This document shows positions 45,258 through 56,643 of a stretch of 64,000 bases of DNA, in pieces (the stretch's first letter is position 1; each line of letters starts with the position of its first letter). The stretch is from positions 35,634,001 through 35,698,000 of the forward strand of contig OX392538.1 in assembly GCA_947623455.1 (NCBI GenBank), in the 5' to 3' direction. The position numbers and the translations under genes were made by a program. Under the pieces are notes generated by a model that was not told the origin of the DNA, did no database searches, and saw only the letters and a program-made list of their open reading frames with translations. Source of the stretch: Mimachlamys varia. Its lineage: Eukaryota; Mollusca; Bivalvia; Pectinida; Pectinidae.

Positions 45258-46634
45258 GATACAAAATAAGGATTGGGCCTTCCCTTCATTGACGATCATT
45301 ACAGGATAGACTTTGAAAAGAAAATAAGGATTTGGCCTTTTCGTTCATTGACGATCCTTACAGGTTAGACTTGATGCAAAATAAGGATTGGGCCTTTTCC
45401 TTCATCGACAAATATTACAGGTTAGACTCGATGCAAAATAAGGATTGGGCCTTCTCCTTCATTGACGAATATTACAGGTTAGGCTTGATGCAAAATAAGG
45501 ATTGGGCCTTTTCCTTCATCGACAAATATTACAGGTTAGGCTTGATGCAAAATAAGGATTAGGCCATTTCCTTCATTGACGAATATTACAGGTTAGACTT
45601 TGATACAACATAAGGATTGGGCCTTTTCGTTCATTGACGATCATTACAGGTTAGACCTGATGCAAGATAAGGATTGGGCCTTTTCCTTTATTGACGATCA
45701 TTACAGGTTAGACTTTGATACAAAATAAGGATTGGGCCTTTTCGTTCATTGACGATCATTACAGGTTATACTTTGATACAACATAAGGATTGGGCCTTTT
45801 CCTTCATCGACAAATATTACAGGTTAGGCTTGATGCAAAATAAGGATTAGGCCATTTCCTTCATTGACGAATATTACAGGTTAGACTTTGATACAACATA
45901 AGGATTGGGCCTTTTCGTTCATTGACGATCATTACAGGTTAGACCTGATGCAAGATAAGGATTGGGCCTTTTCCTTTATTGACGATCATTACAGGTTAGA
46001 CTTTGATACAAAATAAGGATTGGGCCTTTTCGTTCATTGACGATCATTACAGGTTATACTTTGATACAACATAAGGATTGGGCATTTTCGTTCATTGACG
46101 ATCATTACAGGTTAGGCTTGTAGCAAAATAAGGATTGGGCCTTTTCGTTCATTAACGATCATTACAGGTTATACTTTGATACAACATAAGGATTGGGCCT
46201 TTTTTTCATTGACGAATAGTACAGGTTAGACTTTGATACAAAATAATGATTGGGCCTTTTCGTTCATTGACGATCATTACAGGTTAGGCTTGTAGCAAAA
46301 TAAGGATTGGGCCTTTTCGTTCATTGACGATCATTACAGGTTAGACTCGATGCAAAATAAGGAGAATTGGGCCTTTTCCTTCATTGACGATTATTACAGG
46401 TAAGACTTTGATACAAAATAAGGATTGGGCCTTTTCCTTCATTGACGATCATTACATGTAAGACTTTGATACAAAATAAGGATTGGACCTTTTCCTTAAT
46501 TGACGATCATTACAGGTTAGACTTTGATATAACATAAGAATTGGGCCTTTTCGTTCATTGACGATCATTACAGGTTAGCCTTGATGCAAAATAAGGATTG
46601 GGCTTTTCCTTCATTAACAATCATCACAGGTTAG
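45258..46634. repeat. 57-bp minisatellite, about 24 units
   Basis: The unit is ataaggattgggccttttcc, ttcattgacgatcatt, acaggttagac and ttgatgcaaa. Units are 57 or 58 bp. The first several are 57 bp, so a 19-residue peptide repeat stays open over 45332-45562 only. Later 58-bp units break the frame. Variants at the gacgatcatt/gacaaatatt and gactttgat/gcttgatg positions make subtypes that are arranged in blocks. Confidence 0.95.
45495..46083. repeat. 288-bp higher-order repeat inside the minisatellite
   Basis: 45495-45782 and 45783-46070 each hold five units of the same five subtypes in the same order. By eye they are identical, and the identity runs 13 bases further. A diagnostic variant aggattaggccatttcc occurs once per block. 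This is a recent five-unit duplication. Confidence 0.9.
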
Positions 46635-47620
46635 TAATTGATCGTATTATGAATAAATTCATCGGTGAAATTACATGTATTAAAAATATAGGAAGCTAAT
46701 CTATTTACAATAATGTTACCATTACCAGCAGAAATGCTTTTCATGCGAGTATGAATTCAGCGGTTTTCGTGATGTACCACGTAGTTTACTTACTATATAA
46801 ATTTTATTCAATGAGGATCGAATAAAATGGAGAAGGCCCCTGCGTCAAACGCTCAAATGACTATGTTTATCACTGGTAGAATTTTTATTCGAAATAGGGC
46901 TGTTCCATTCATGTTGTGGGTAATAAGCTAATCATTTGAGAAATATACATAAAATCAAACAAATTGTTTTATTATAACAAATGTTAATAAATGGATTGAA
47001 AGTCATTTTGTAATTTTCAAGCTATAAAAGTGCAAAAATGACTTTTAAGAGTGAGGAAACCTATCATTGCACTGTGAGTGAAGAAATCTTTTGAAAAAAA
47101 AATAAACAACCTAATGTCATATCTGGAAGTAACAGAAAAGAATGTACGGTATATGGTTGATGAGACTGCTAAAATAAGACAGAACAAGAATTTCCATATG
47201 CTTTCTATATGCGGTCATAAAACGCCAACATCCGACCGTGACGTCATTATGGTTTAGTTCATTGCAGTACGTAAATTCACATGGGAAATTAATGTCCCAC
47301 ATCAAGCATGTTTATCATTGGATACGGGCAACAATGGAATATTTTTTTTATTGATTTCACAAAACTCGTTTTCAAATTGCCTACTGGCAACATTAAAATG
47401 ACAACGATACGCCTGTGTTACCTGATTTCGCAGCCAATTATCTTAACATTTCTCTTTTAAATAGTTATTCTTACATGTATTGTGTATTGCTTGAGGCGTC
47501 ATAAAAAGCACGTTGTCACGTAAGTAGAGAATTTGTTTGAGATTTACGTTCTTGAAACAGGTAAGTCAACTAGGGAGTAAAACGTCACACAGGGAGAAGC
47601 TGGAGGAGGGAGATATGTGT
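46635..47620. other. No gene supported
   Basis: Unique AT-rich sequence. The 62-codon minus frame at 47117-47305 has no motif. Confidence 0.4.
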
Positions 47621-47621
47621 A

Positions 47622-47705
47622 AGATGGCGTAAAAGACACATGTGATGCACCTTTTAAATACACTCGTATTAATAGATACAGTATGCCGAAAAAATTGATT
47701 AAACT
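47622..47705 (+). repeat. Family 3 fragment (5' part)
   Basis: Blocks agatggcgtaaaagacacat, atgcaccttttaaatac and gatacagtatgccgaaaaaa. Truncated after about 85 bp, 215 bp upstream of a fuller copy. Confidence 0.75.
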
Positions 47706-47919
47706 GCACCATTCACAAAATAAGCAGGTGTTACAAGGAGGCGTACCAGACACAGGTGCCTGTGTATATGATGTTTATTTTTTTTCATTAAAAATAGAAG
47801 GTAACAGACAAATAGGGTGTTTTATAATTGTAAAATGCTAAACTTTAAAGTGCAAAACAACAACCTATGCAGAGTAGCCTTTTTATTTTCTTCATAAAAC
47901 CCCGTATTTGTCTTTAAGA

Positions 47920-48160
47920 TGACGTAACACACACATATGCTGCACCTCTTATATTTAGGAATAGATACAGTATGTCGAAAAATTGAATTAAACTGCATCA
48001 TACAGCTGTTTCGTCCTCCTAGGATTCTTCAGTGATGCTAGGGGCCAAAAGGTGAGAATCAAAAATGACTTAACTAATGTAGAAGCAAAAGGGTCAGGTG
48101 CGTAAAACCCCTTTAATCTATGAATTTATAAGTAAAATTAAACTAGTTCTGTATAATAAC
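47920..48160 (+). repeat. Family 3 dispersed repeat, near complete
   Basis: Blocks gatgacgtaacacacacata, tagatacagtatgtcg, cagctgtttcgtcctcc, gatgctaggggccaaaagg and gggtcaggtgcgtaaaacc are in order. Confidence 0.85.
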
Positions 48161-48815
48161 TAGCAGCATTCTATTTTCAATGAAAAACACAAGACCATTG
48201 AATTGATCGTTGCCTTAACGAAAACATATCAAGCGAAATACAGAAAAAGGAAATGCATGTAGAATGGTTAGACCGACTTATTTAGAGTAAAGCACATTTA
48301 ACTTCCGGTATTCCCAGTTAAAACAATTAACTGATATCCTGTTTAGTATTATCCTAATGACTGTAGTAACCAATTGTAGATTATCGACTGACACTGTGTC
48401 TTCTTTAGAGACGTTAACATCCTGTTTCATTTTCTTTAAACATTTTCTTTAACGTCTGCTAAAATTCAAGAAAGCAAATTGTACTACTAGGGATATTTTT
48501 GAGCCGTTCTCTATTAGATTATACAGACCAGTTTTTAAGGTCAACTCTTTCTTCCCACGACCTTTACAGTAAGAGCAGCGCCAAGGGAACAGAAAGATTG
48601 CAAAATTAGATTTGAAAATTATAACAGATGACATTTGGAACCCTTAAGTGGTAACCTAGTTCTGGATCAAAAACGTGACGTGAAGCAACTCAAATGAAAA
48701 AGCTATACACAGTCACAGAAGAAAAACAATTTCAAATACGTATTTTTTACACCATGCATTCATATGACATAGCATATCTAATTGTCGTTTACCTGGGCCA
48801 CATATCTGTGTTTTG
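48161..48815. other. No gene supported
   Basis: Unique sequence. The 61-codon minus frame at 48449-48634 has no motif. Confidence 0.35.
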
Positions 48816-49135
48816 GGTTTGGTTTGATTGTTTTCACGTCCTCATGACAACTAAGGTCGTTTAAAGTATTTAAGAGGTTACGTTATACAAAATGTATTCG
48901 TGTAAACCTCCTTGAGTTAATATGGATCTTTTGGCCGATTTAAAGCGCTACCACAACAGAAGTAAACTGTCATGTGTGCATTTTGGAGGTTGTGGTATAT
49001 TTATGTAAACTAAACAACCTTGGAATAGTGCAGAACTGCTGCCGACTTTAAAGTGCCACCACACTGAAGTATACTGCTAAAGCACCACCCGGTAACATTA
49101 TAATAATAACGGATGAACATATATGTAATAATTTT
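48816..49135 (+). repeat. Family 2 sequence, two partial copies in tandem
   Basis: The first part has gattgttttcacgtcctc, gaggttacgttatac, tggccgatttaaagcgctac and cacaacagaagtaaactg. The second part (49025-49135) has ctgctgccgactttaaagtg, ccaccacactgaagtatac and accacccggtaacattat. Both match the family at 27690 and 33545. Confidence 0.7.
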
Positions 49136-50560
49136 GATTGCATCGCTTCGTATTGAGATATAGAGTTTAAATGCTCATAGGATTACTTATGTTGATATAC
49201 TTTTCTCCCACGCTTCACAGGTTCATTCCCTGTTTTGCAAGGCAAACTATAAATCTGTCTTTAAGCAGGGTAGGGAAACGACGGCACACTCGAGCTAATA
49301 TTCTAAAACGTCACTATTGCGTCATCACGTTATGCAATTGAACAGAGAAACGTCAAACATTTCGTCATAAATTGCATCTACCATTGATGATGGCTCGATT
49401 CACTGAGTTGACATACAAATGTAACTGTTTTAAGGTAGGAAAGTGTGAGATAAGTATAATCAATCACCCCTGTATAATGTAGACAGAGAAAAATCACAAC
49501 CCTCGTGAAAAGAGTTATGAACTATACCACTTTGCAAAGCTTCTCGCTATAATTCATTAATCTTAACCTCGGGTTGAGATTTCTCAGTCTACATCACACA
49601 TGGGTGATAGGTTCTATTAATTACAACCTTATTTCAGTAGTCCAGTCACTTAAGTCCAGATTATGACCGATCAGAGACTCGTTCTTACAGCACTACAGAC
49701 CGATCATTGCCACTGTGCTACATGCTTTACTGTGTATCTGCTTCATTACATGCCACTATGCGCATTTATAGCAGCATTCAAGATACAGGATCAATATAAA
49801 CAAAGTATATAAGCAGGTAGCTTATAATCGGAATCAGTATTGTCTGTTCTGATTTCTTTCCCTTAAATAATTTACGTAAATTTCACTCACCACACACATT
49901 CGTCTAGCATACACTGGGAGGCTGCCCTTTGATGACCTTATAATAGGTGTTTGTGGGACTTAAAAACAATAAAACCAAAATAAATGTATTGAAGAAGACA
50001 TAAGTGATATTTGTATTAGTTGCAATGTGTATTTTAATTTTCCACCTCGGAGTAATGTCTCTTCTACAATTAATATTACAAGTTATCTTGTATACCATGA
50101 ATACCGTATTACGCAGTAAAATAAATATGGGATTTTTGGCCTTTTACACATAATTTGTGTAATACGACCTATCAGTTCTGTGATTAGTTGTAAGTTTAAT
50201 TTTTTCATATTATGAGGTCAACCTTACATGAGGTCATCGACTTCCACGCTTAAGTTAAAATTGTGGCGTTTTACATTTCAATATTGAATGAAGATTGTTA
50301 TTTAACACGAAAATTACTACACATTTTGAAAATGTAATAAAACAGAATTTGCAGCCGTTTTGATTTTATGTGAGATATATGAAACCTCTTCGCGAAGTAG
50401 TTTTCATATCAGCTCGGCAGAGAGGCTAGCAAAATTGAGAAATAATATCAGCATGTACAAGCAAGATCTTATGTTTAACAAACTACAAGTTTTCCATGGT
50501 AAAGCGCGGGTGGATTGTTTGGCGGAAACATCACGGCTAGGTATAACCGTTCTGCTACCT
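49136..50560. other. No gene supported; unique sequence
   Basis: No recognised repeat. A 64-codon minus frame (49904-50098) and a 78-codon plus frame (50360-50596) have no motif. A ttacgcagtaaaataaata block at about 50110 and a ttgtgtaatacga block about 45 bases later form a weak inverted repeat. Confidence 0.4.
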
Positions 50561-50564
50561 TTTT

Positions 50565-50762
50565 CTATTTTAGAAGGATACGGGTTATTGTACTAGGTGA
50601 TTCCTGCCTGCTATATTGGAGCGTTTTGTTGGCTCTGCTGTCTGATGTACGCCAGCTTTCCGTTATATATGACCATTCTAAGGATAGATAGAGCTGCTTG
50701 GCGTACGATTGCTCTGTTGTCAGCGATCCGTAGTCGGTAGCAGACGACACCATCGAAAGCAT
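50565..50762 (-). CDS. Possible coding exon, 65 codons, unrecognised
   Basis: On the minus strand an ATG in a good context (ttcccgccatgc) opens a frame in a patch visibly richer in G+C than its surroundings. The peptide is polar and balanced (SMVSSATDYGSLTTEQSYA, later SDSRANKTLQYSRQESPS). No domain is recognised and it ends at a stop without an obvious splice donor. The opposite strand is also mostly open here but is hydrophobic and broken by two stops. Either a short exon or a chance effect of base composition. Confidence 0.25.
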   Translation of the reverse strand: MLSMVSSATDYGSLTTEQSYAKQLYLSLEWSYITESWRTSDSRANKTLQYSRQESPSTITRILLK

Positions 50763-51070
50763 GGCGGGAACCTAAGCTTTACTCATACGGTAAAAAGAGA
50801 CATCATTCATGTTTTTCTTTCTTGAGGTAAGATGTCAACTATTAGCCTAGTCAGCTTTGACTCTTTTAGTATATTTTGAAAAGAAGAAAACAAGGAAGAA
50901 AGGAACTTGAGGAATTAATTTTAACAAGTCGGCAGCTTCGAAGATCAGTGGTTTCCGTATATTGGTCAAGTTGTGTTTCAAGAGTGATGTAGAGATCGAT
51001 TGACAGTTGTGGTGGACAGCGGAATTAGACCAGCATGTGGATAATGCATCATCATATCGGTTGATTACAG
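50763..51070 (+). other. Exon-like stretch ending in a consensus splice donor
   Basis: The sequence up to 51070 ends in ttgattacag and is followed by gtaagttg, a near-perfect 5' splice site on the plus strand. The preceding 150 bases (tcggcagcttcgaagatcag, gtggtggacagcggaatt) are richer in G+C than the sequence after them. No long frame is open, so it would be a non-coding or 5' untranslated exon if real. A 101-codon minus-strand frame overlaps it (50847-51152). Confidence 0.2.
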
Positions 51071-51071
51071 G

Positions 51072-52980
51072 TAAGTTGATGTTAAGGTAAAATATTAAAG
51101 GACAATATAAATAGGTTATCACAAAACATATAGTGATAGTACAGTGCTTCAAAATTACGCATTGTATTGTTCGGTATGAGTATTGGTAATGAAGGAAGTG
51201 CAGTAGACTTGTTTTACAAAACTATCAGCATGACATATTATGCATTGCCTGTTGTGTTGTTTTGTTATACATGTATTCATCATCGGAGCTTAACGTAAAT
51301 GAGGTGTTCGCCAAACAATTCTCATCTAGCCACCGAGTCTTCAACAAATTCTACTAAGTTCAAAGAAACACGATGTATACCTGACAAAATCGAACTTGTC
51401 TCAATGATTATTGAATTAATTGAAACACTGAGAATCATATGTGTAAAGAGTTGTTAGAAGAATAGTCTCATTGTCAAAAACATATATTTCATCCATAGGG
51501 ATGTTTTACGATTGCTTCTTAAGTTGGTTAAGTGATAGTTCTTTTATTAAGTAGCAAACTCATTAATAGTTTCTAATTCATCAATACAAATAATAGATAA
51601 ATAACCGGCTTTTTAACAGGCGTTTCGCTTTGGAATTATATAAATAAATTACCCTGACTGATGTTTGTCGTCTTGTTTCGAATTGTATTCATCCAAACTT
51701 CCTAAGCCGAACTTTTGTTGACGTAAATGATCACGTGATCAAAAGACTCATTTGTTGACCTAAACGTTGAATGGTAAATTCAGATTCGCGTTACGTTATA
51801 ATTAATTTAAGACACAACAGGGGGAAGACATACAAATGATATAGTATATCACAAGTTAATATGTAAACAATAACAGTATACCGTATAATGACAAACGTGA
51901 TATGGTCGAAACAGTTATATGATACATATTAATTATGTTAAAAGTAATAAATAAATAAATAAGATTTCCTGATATTCATTTTGTTTCAAACGGTTAAGCG
52001 GTTTGCTGTTGTAGAAGTTCAATACAAAGGACACATTTACCGTTCGACTTATTCAAGGCTTGTAAATTTCATATGTGTTTATAGTGGTTTAATTTAAACA
52101 AGTGTACATTTGCTTGGATTTGCTTTTCATTCCACCTGATTACGTTCTAGAATATAAATTGCAATGCTTGTATCTTCTTGTATGTCAGTGAACACAAAAC
52201 ATGCGTGTTACTTGATAACATTTAGTTGGATGCATTTTTTTTAATTACTCAGTATATTACTGTGTACATGCCAGATACGCTAACGTATAGGAGTTAGCTT
52301 TTTGCTCTCAAAATCATTTTGCTTTGTTTTAATTTGAACTGTTCATACAAATACCTTGTATTAAGTTGCCATTAAATGACAAATGCGGTTACACAGACAC
52401 GCGTCGGATGTCTCTTAATCTATGCATATTCTTTTGATATGTTTGTAGGCTGGCAAAATCAAGATTGGCTGGTAATATTATAAGTTAGCGATTGTTCTTG
52501 AAACTCCAATTCATGATGTAATACTTATTTAAAAGGGTTTTCGTTGCAATCAGGTCTCTGGGACTTATTAATGTGTTCTTAGAACTTTCAGACTCCTTGG
52601 CTGTGTCAACCGACATAGTTGTATTGTTAATTATGATATAAAATAGACGTGTTTTCGCAAAAAAAAAAACAATCCTTATAAGTACCGTATAACAATATCA
52701 GATTTTCATTAGATATTTGTTTTGTATTGTCTTGTTAAACTAGAAATCCCCTAATAGGAACACAAGAAACACTTACAATCTCAAACGTAAAAATGAGTAA
52801 CGTGTATCAAAATACACCAATAACAACAAAAATATCAAAAATTATCAACTGTTATAACACAGACCAATCGAAAATGTAAGTAATCAATGATTGATCGCAA
52901 AGAAACCATATCAGAATAACGTTTCATGCATGGTAAATTTTAAAATATGTCAAGTATTTGTTTGAAATCAGCGCATTAAT
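51072..52980. other. No gene supported; unique sequence
   Basis: 1.9 kb of AT-rich sequence without repeat families. A 12-bp palindrome gatcacgtgatc at 51729-51740 and an (AAAT)n run at 51946-51962 are the only local features. It would fit an intron downstream of the donor at 51071. Confidence 0.4.
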
Positions 52981-53106
52981 TTATCAGATGTATAACGGTT
53001 GAATTGGTTGATCATATGTATGGCAATATGGTTGGTCTTCCCCATGTAAAATATAACGAAGTGTAAAGTAAGCATGCAACCGAGAGATAAATGTATGTGT
53101 AATAGG

Positions 53107-53206
53107 ACGAGACTCGGACCCGCGACCCTTGGCTCTCCAGCCCGATGCTCTACCGACTGAGCTAAAGAGAAATTCCTTACAGCTCATGCTTGTAAGGCAA
53201 CCTAAT
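53107..53206 (-). mobile_element. tRNA-derived repeat head (Lys-like), copy 2
   Basis: On the minus strand an A box (tagctcagtcggtagagcat) and a B box (gggtccgagtctcg) are correctly placed. The tRNA-Lys-like body has a mispaired anticodon arm. The leader ggttgccttacaagcatg is shared with the copy at 20114. The short frame through it is typical of spurious translations of such repeats. Confidence 0.7.
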
Positions 53207-53284
53207 CAATGCGAATTTTTTTTTATATTTGAGCAATATGAACAACAAGATATATAAAACACCACCATGTGTTTATTATTAGAA

Positions 53285-53650
53285 TGTGAAAAGAAGCGTC
53301 AACCAAAACATAATCCGAACTCAAAATCGATTAAACTGGAAGCAAAATACATAAAAAAGGAGACTCTTATAAAAGTACTAGAGAATAAGACAGGTGTTCC
53401 GTAAGAGTAAACGTCTTCTGCTTCATCGGCGATATTGGCCGTGTAAATCTTGATCACATACAAGTAAACATCAAGTCCTCGAAATGAGAACCGAGTCTTT
53501 ATTGTCAATCACAATAAGTAAACACACAAATGAGCATACTCAAAAACGTCCATCTTCATATTACACATGGATACAGAACATTTTTCAACAATACAAAAAT
53601 GGCGACCATAAAACTTTTCCAAAATTCTACTTAACCTCGAAGTGAAGGAA
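53285..53650 (+). repeat. Family 1 copy, truncated at 3' end
   Basis: Blocks gaagcgtcaaccaaaacata, gacaggtgttccgtaagag, cgtcttctgcttcatcgg and gagcatactcaaaaacgtcc, then atggcgaccataaaac. It ends before the cacctctcgaatcc block. Confidence 0.8.
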
Positions 53651-55080
53651 TGATTAGTTGTTTGACAATTGAAAAGAAGGATTTTTTTTCTGTAAATTAT
53701 ACAAAATGACTAAGATCATACAGTTGTGGTATCGCACAACGTTACACGATGTGCGTTGGGCGCACGATGTGTGAACGGTGTATGCACGATGTGCGAACGA
53801 TGCGATCCTGGGCGATAATTTCTAACGCACATGTGGGCGCACGATAAACTAACATTGTGCGATGACAATCGTGGTTGATATAAATTTAGAAATGGTTAAA
53901 CAATATATACGGTTTCGCGCTAGATGTTTGAAACATATTTCTATATTGTAACTATTTACATGAGCTGATAGTTCTATCTATATATTTCATAAAATTAGTA
54001 ATAGTCTTTCTGTAGTTTTTGAAACAAACCAAATAGACACATGTAAACTTTCAACCCATATTGACAAGTTCTCATTCAAGTAAATATTGCCAGATTTTAC
54101 CAAGTTATACACTGCACCTGTACATGGACAATATATGTAGATGTCTCTGGCCCGGGGCACTTACAACACTCGCCTAAGTGTGAAAACACAGGTAAATTGT
54201 TGGGGAGGGGGTTTTCAAATAACTAATTATTAGAGTGCAGTTTGTTTTCATAACGGTCACTCGGTAATGGCTGTCGGAGCGGATCGCCGCACACGGGACA
54301 GGTAAAACTCTGGCATGTTATTTACCTATTCTATTACCTGTTAGCTAAACCCGCACTTGGCTGTCTTATGATCACTGTAATATTGTTTACTGTATATTGT
54401 TAAATTGGCATAATCCCAATAAATATGATGCGAATTTAAATAGTTTTTGGACAAGAGGGTTCCATATGTTTTTCATTCCGTAATATGTATCGACCAATTG
54501 TACCAAATCCACGGTAGGAAATCACGTGACTTAAGTGATGAAACCACGACATTTCAAGATGGAGTCGCCGAGCGCTTCGAGTCAGAAAAGCAGAGCAAAC
54601 GCAGGTAAAACAAGAAAATAAAATAACCTCTCAAAACAAGACATAGCCCATGTCTTCCGGACACTATTTCTGGTTCTTATGATGTATAGATTATTATACA
54701 GCTCCCCGTAGTTTTCCCAAACACTTCGACAAACCGACTGTTATTGTCGATTTTTCCGTGTAATTTGTTGTGGTATTTCCCACGAAAAAACTTTGTTTTA
54801 GCACTCAGACCTATATTCCTGCCATCGTACTGCTTTAATGGATAGGTATTATTTCGTTTAATCAATTATCACATGATGAATAAAAAAACATAACAAACAT
54901 AGAATAGAAAGACGAATTATCATGATTTTTTAAAACATGATCAGTTCCCACGCATACTTTTGCGAAACACGAAAGTGATGAGCAACCACGAAAGAATCTA
55001 CATGACGTGAAGATAAACATGGAAATGCCTATTTTTCCGATAAATATACTTCAAAGTGACTTTTCTATTTCACTTTTTAG

Positions 55081-55256
55081 CGTTTGACTGATATCTGATT
55101 ATCTTTGATTATGTATTTACGAATGTGTCCAATATGCGGGAAAGGTTTCAAAAGCAAATCGGGGGTACAGCCATGAAGCTCCCCACAGAGATACGGCACC
55201 ATATAGATGTTGTGGCAAGAAGCTTTTTTAGTAGGGCTAACCTTCAACGCCATAGG
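55081..55256 (+). pseudogene. C2H2 zinc-finger exon relic in the nested element
   Basis: From 55111 the translation MYLRMCPICGKGFKSKSG gives the first half of a C2H2 finger (Cys-x2-Cys, then Gly-Lys-x-Phe). The His half, YSHEAPH, continues in a shifted frame. A second finger relic follows (YRCCGK, then after another shift FSRANLQRHR). The stretch is bordered by a 3' splice-like cactttttag at 55071-55080 and a 5' splice-like ataggtaaaa near 55255. An in-frame stop lies before the first finger. It therefore looks like one decayed exon of a transposon-encoded or captured zinc-finger protein. Confidence 0.45.
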
Positions 55257-55449
55257 TAAAATACATTTTTATACTTTTGATACGTTTTTTTATAGTTCAT
55301 AACTTCATATATAACTGACACTTTAAGGACTTGTGTCTCAGGTCAGGTAAAAACAAAACTCTTGTTGATCATCTGAATGATGCTTCTTCAAGCCTTATAA
55401 TGACCATGTGACCTAGTGTGGTTCCTTTGAAGACACATCAATGAATATG

Positions 55450-55610
55450 TTTGTATCCCCTCACCTCGCAACGAAGTTAGGTGGGGGTGTTCTTGAATCA
55501 GTCTGTCTGTCTGTCCGTCTGTCAGTGCGTCCGTCTGTGAAAATATCTTGTCTGGATCACTCCCCGGAAACCTATGGACCGATTAAACTACACGGGACAG
55601 CTCCTCTTGA
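55450..55610 (+). repeat. GTCT-rich dispersed repeat
   Basis: It has cccctcacctcgcaacgaag, then an irregular (gtctgtcc)n stretch at about 55500-55540, then cggaaacctatggaccgat. This layout is common in invertebrate dispersed repeats and is loosely like 22931-23120. It is nested in the 2.5-kb element. Confidence 0.5.
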
Positions 55611-55611
55611 A

Positions 55612-55960
55612 TAGGGCTGGACGGTTTTACCGGTAAACTGCGGTATAAAGTTGTGATGGTACGTACTGTGGTACATAAGTCCTGTACCGGTTTTTTGGGG
55701 ACTTTCATGTATCTTATCAAAGAACTATTTGTTACATAGATCAATTGAAATTCCAATATTATGATTTAATTGTAATTTATTTTAGTTTGCTGATCAATTA
55801 GGACAGACATAGCTCCACAATATCAGAGGATAACACAACGAAAAACTTATGACGGGCCTCTTGTTGATTGGCTTCAGAACAAAAATAGCCAGAGACATTT
55901 AGCTAGCTCAAACATTCAATCAATGTGGTATACCGTGGTACGTACCGCAGTATTTGCTTA
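55612..55960. mobile_element. Possible inverted-repeat element, ggttttaccggtaaac type
   Basis: The left part gggctggacggttttaccgg, then tggtacgtactgtggtac, is echoed in inverted form by ataccgtggtacgtaccgc near 55928-55950. It is a probable third-level insertion inside the nested element. Terminal bases are not defined. Confidence 0.4.
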
Positions 55961-56283
55961 AAGGCCCAATATACGTAACTTTCGGCAAAACTTGAAGCGA
56001 AAATCAAGCCTAATAACTTATCATATTTATAGATTTAGTTAAGATTAACTGATATCATCAATATTCAAGATGAATTCGTACGCGGTTACCGGTACAGCAG
56101 CAGTTGAAACGCAGTATTGGGTAAACACGCGTCCATTTCGAACTGTCTTCTACGTTCGGCTTGTTGTTGAAGTGGGCCCCACCTGAAATATTTTCAATTC
56201 TTTGAGGAATATGTTTGCCTCCTCACTGTAGAAATATAGAAAGTGAGGGATAGGGCTATTGACCCCCTGCCCCCCGCCCCCAC

Positions 56284-56643
56284 TTATTCATTTGCCATGG
56301 TGTAATTCATGTAAAAGAAAATCTGGATGGTTATCCGTTTTGGAGCGGGGCTGTGAGGTGGAGGGAGAGATTTTGAAAATAACTCTGATGTGGCATTGAA
56401 AGAATGAACGTCGAGCGTCTTTTTTATTTCCTTGTAACCCCTTTGCCTAACAGAATTCCTTGATAATTTTGTTTTTGATTTCGTCATCTTTTCGGCACTA
56501 GGATTGAATAAAAGCGAAATTAATATACCAGACACCTTGAGAGAATCAAAGAGTTTATATGTGCCATAGTCTGTGATTAATGTTCCAAGTTCGTGGTTAC
56601 TCATCATTTTCGCACAGCCACGAATGTATACGTGGGCACTCAT
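56284..56643 (-). CDS. Unrecognised 119-codon frame in the nested element
   Basis: It opens at ATG 56643 and ends in the C-rich stretch near 56284. The first 95 residues have a natural-looking composition (MSNHELGTLITDYGTYKLFD, then KSKTKLSRNSVRQRGYKE); the last part is Pro- and Ser-rich where it runs into low-complexity sequence. No domain is recognised. Its place inside a transposon-like element and opposite to the zinc-finger relic suggests part of an element gene, or an exon of one. A chance frame is possible. Confidence 0.25.
   Translation of the reverse strand: MSAHVYIRGCAKMMSNHELGTLITDYGTYKLFDSLKVSGILISLLFNPSAEKMTKSKTKLSRNSVRQRGYKEIKKTLDVHSFNATSELFSKSLPPPHSPAPKRITIQIFFYMNYTMANE

Noticed and set aside
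52984..53187. 67-codon frame with a SSVGRASGWRAKG-like start
   Set aside because: It is a translation of the tRNA-Lys-like repeat, a well-known source of false proteins.
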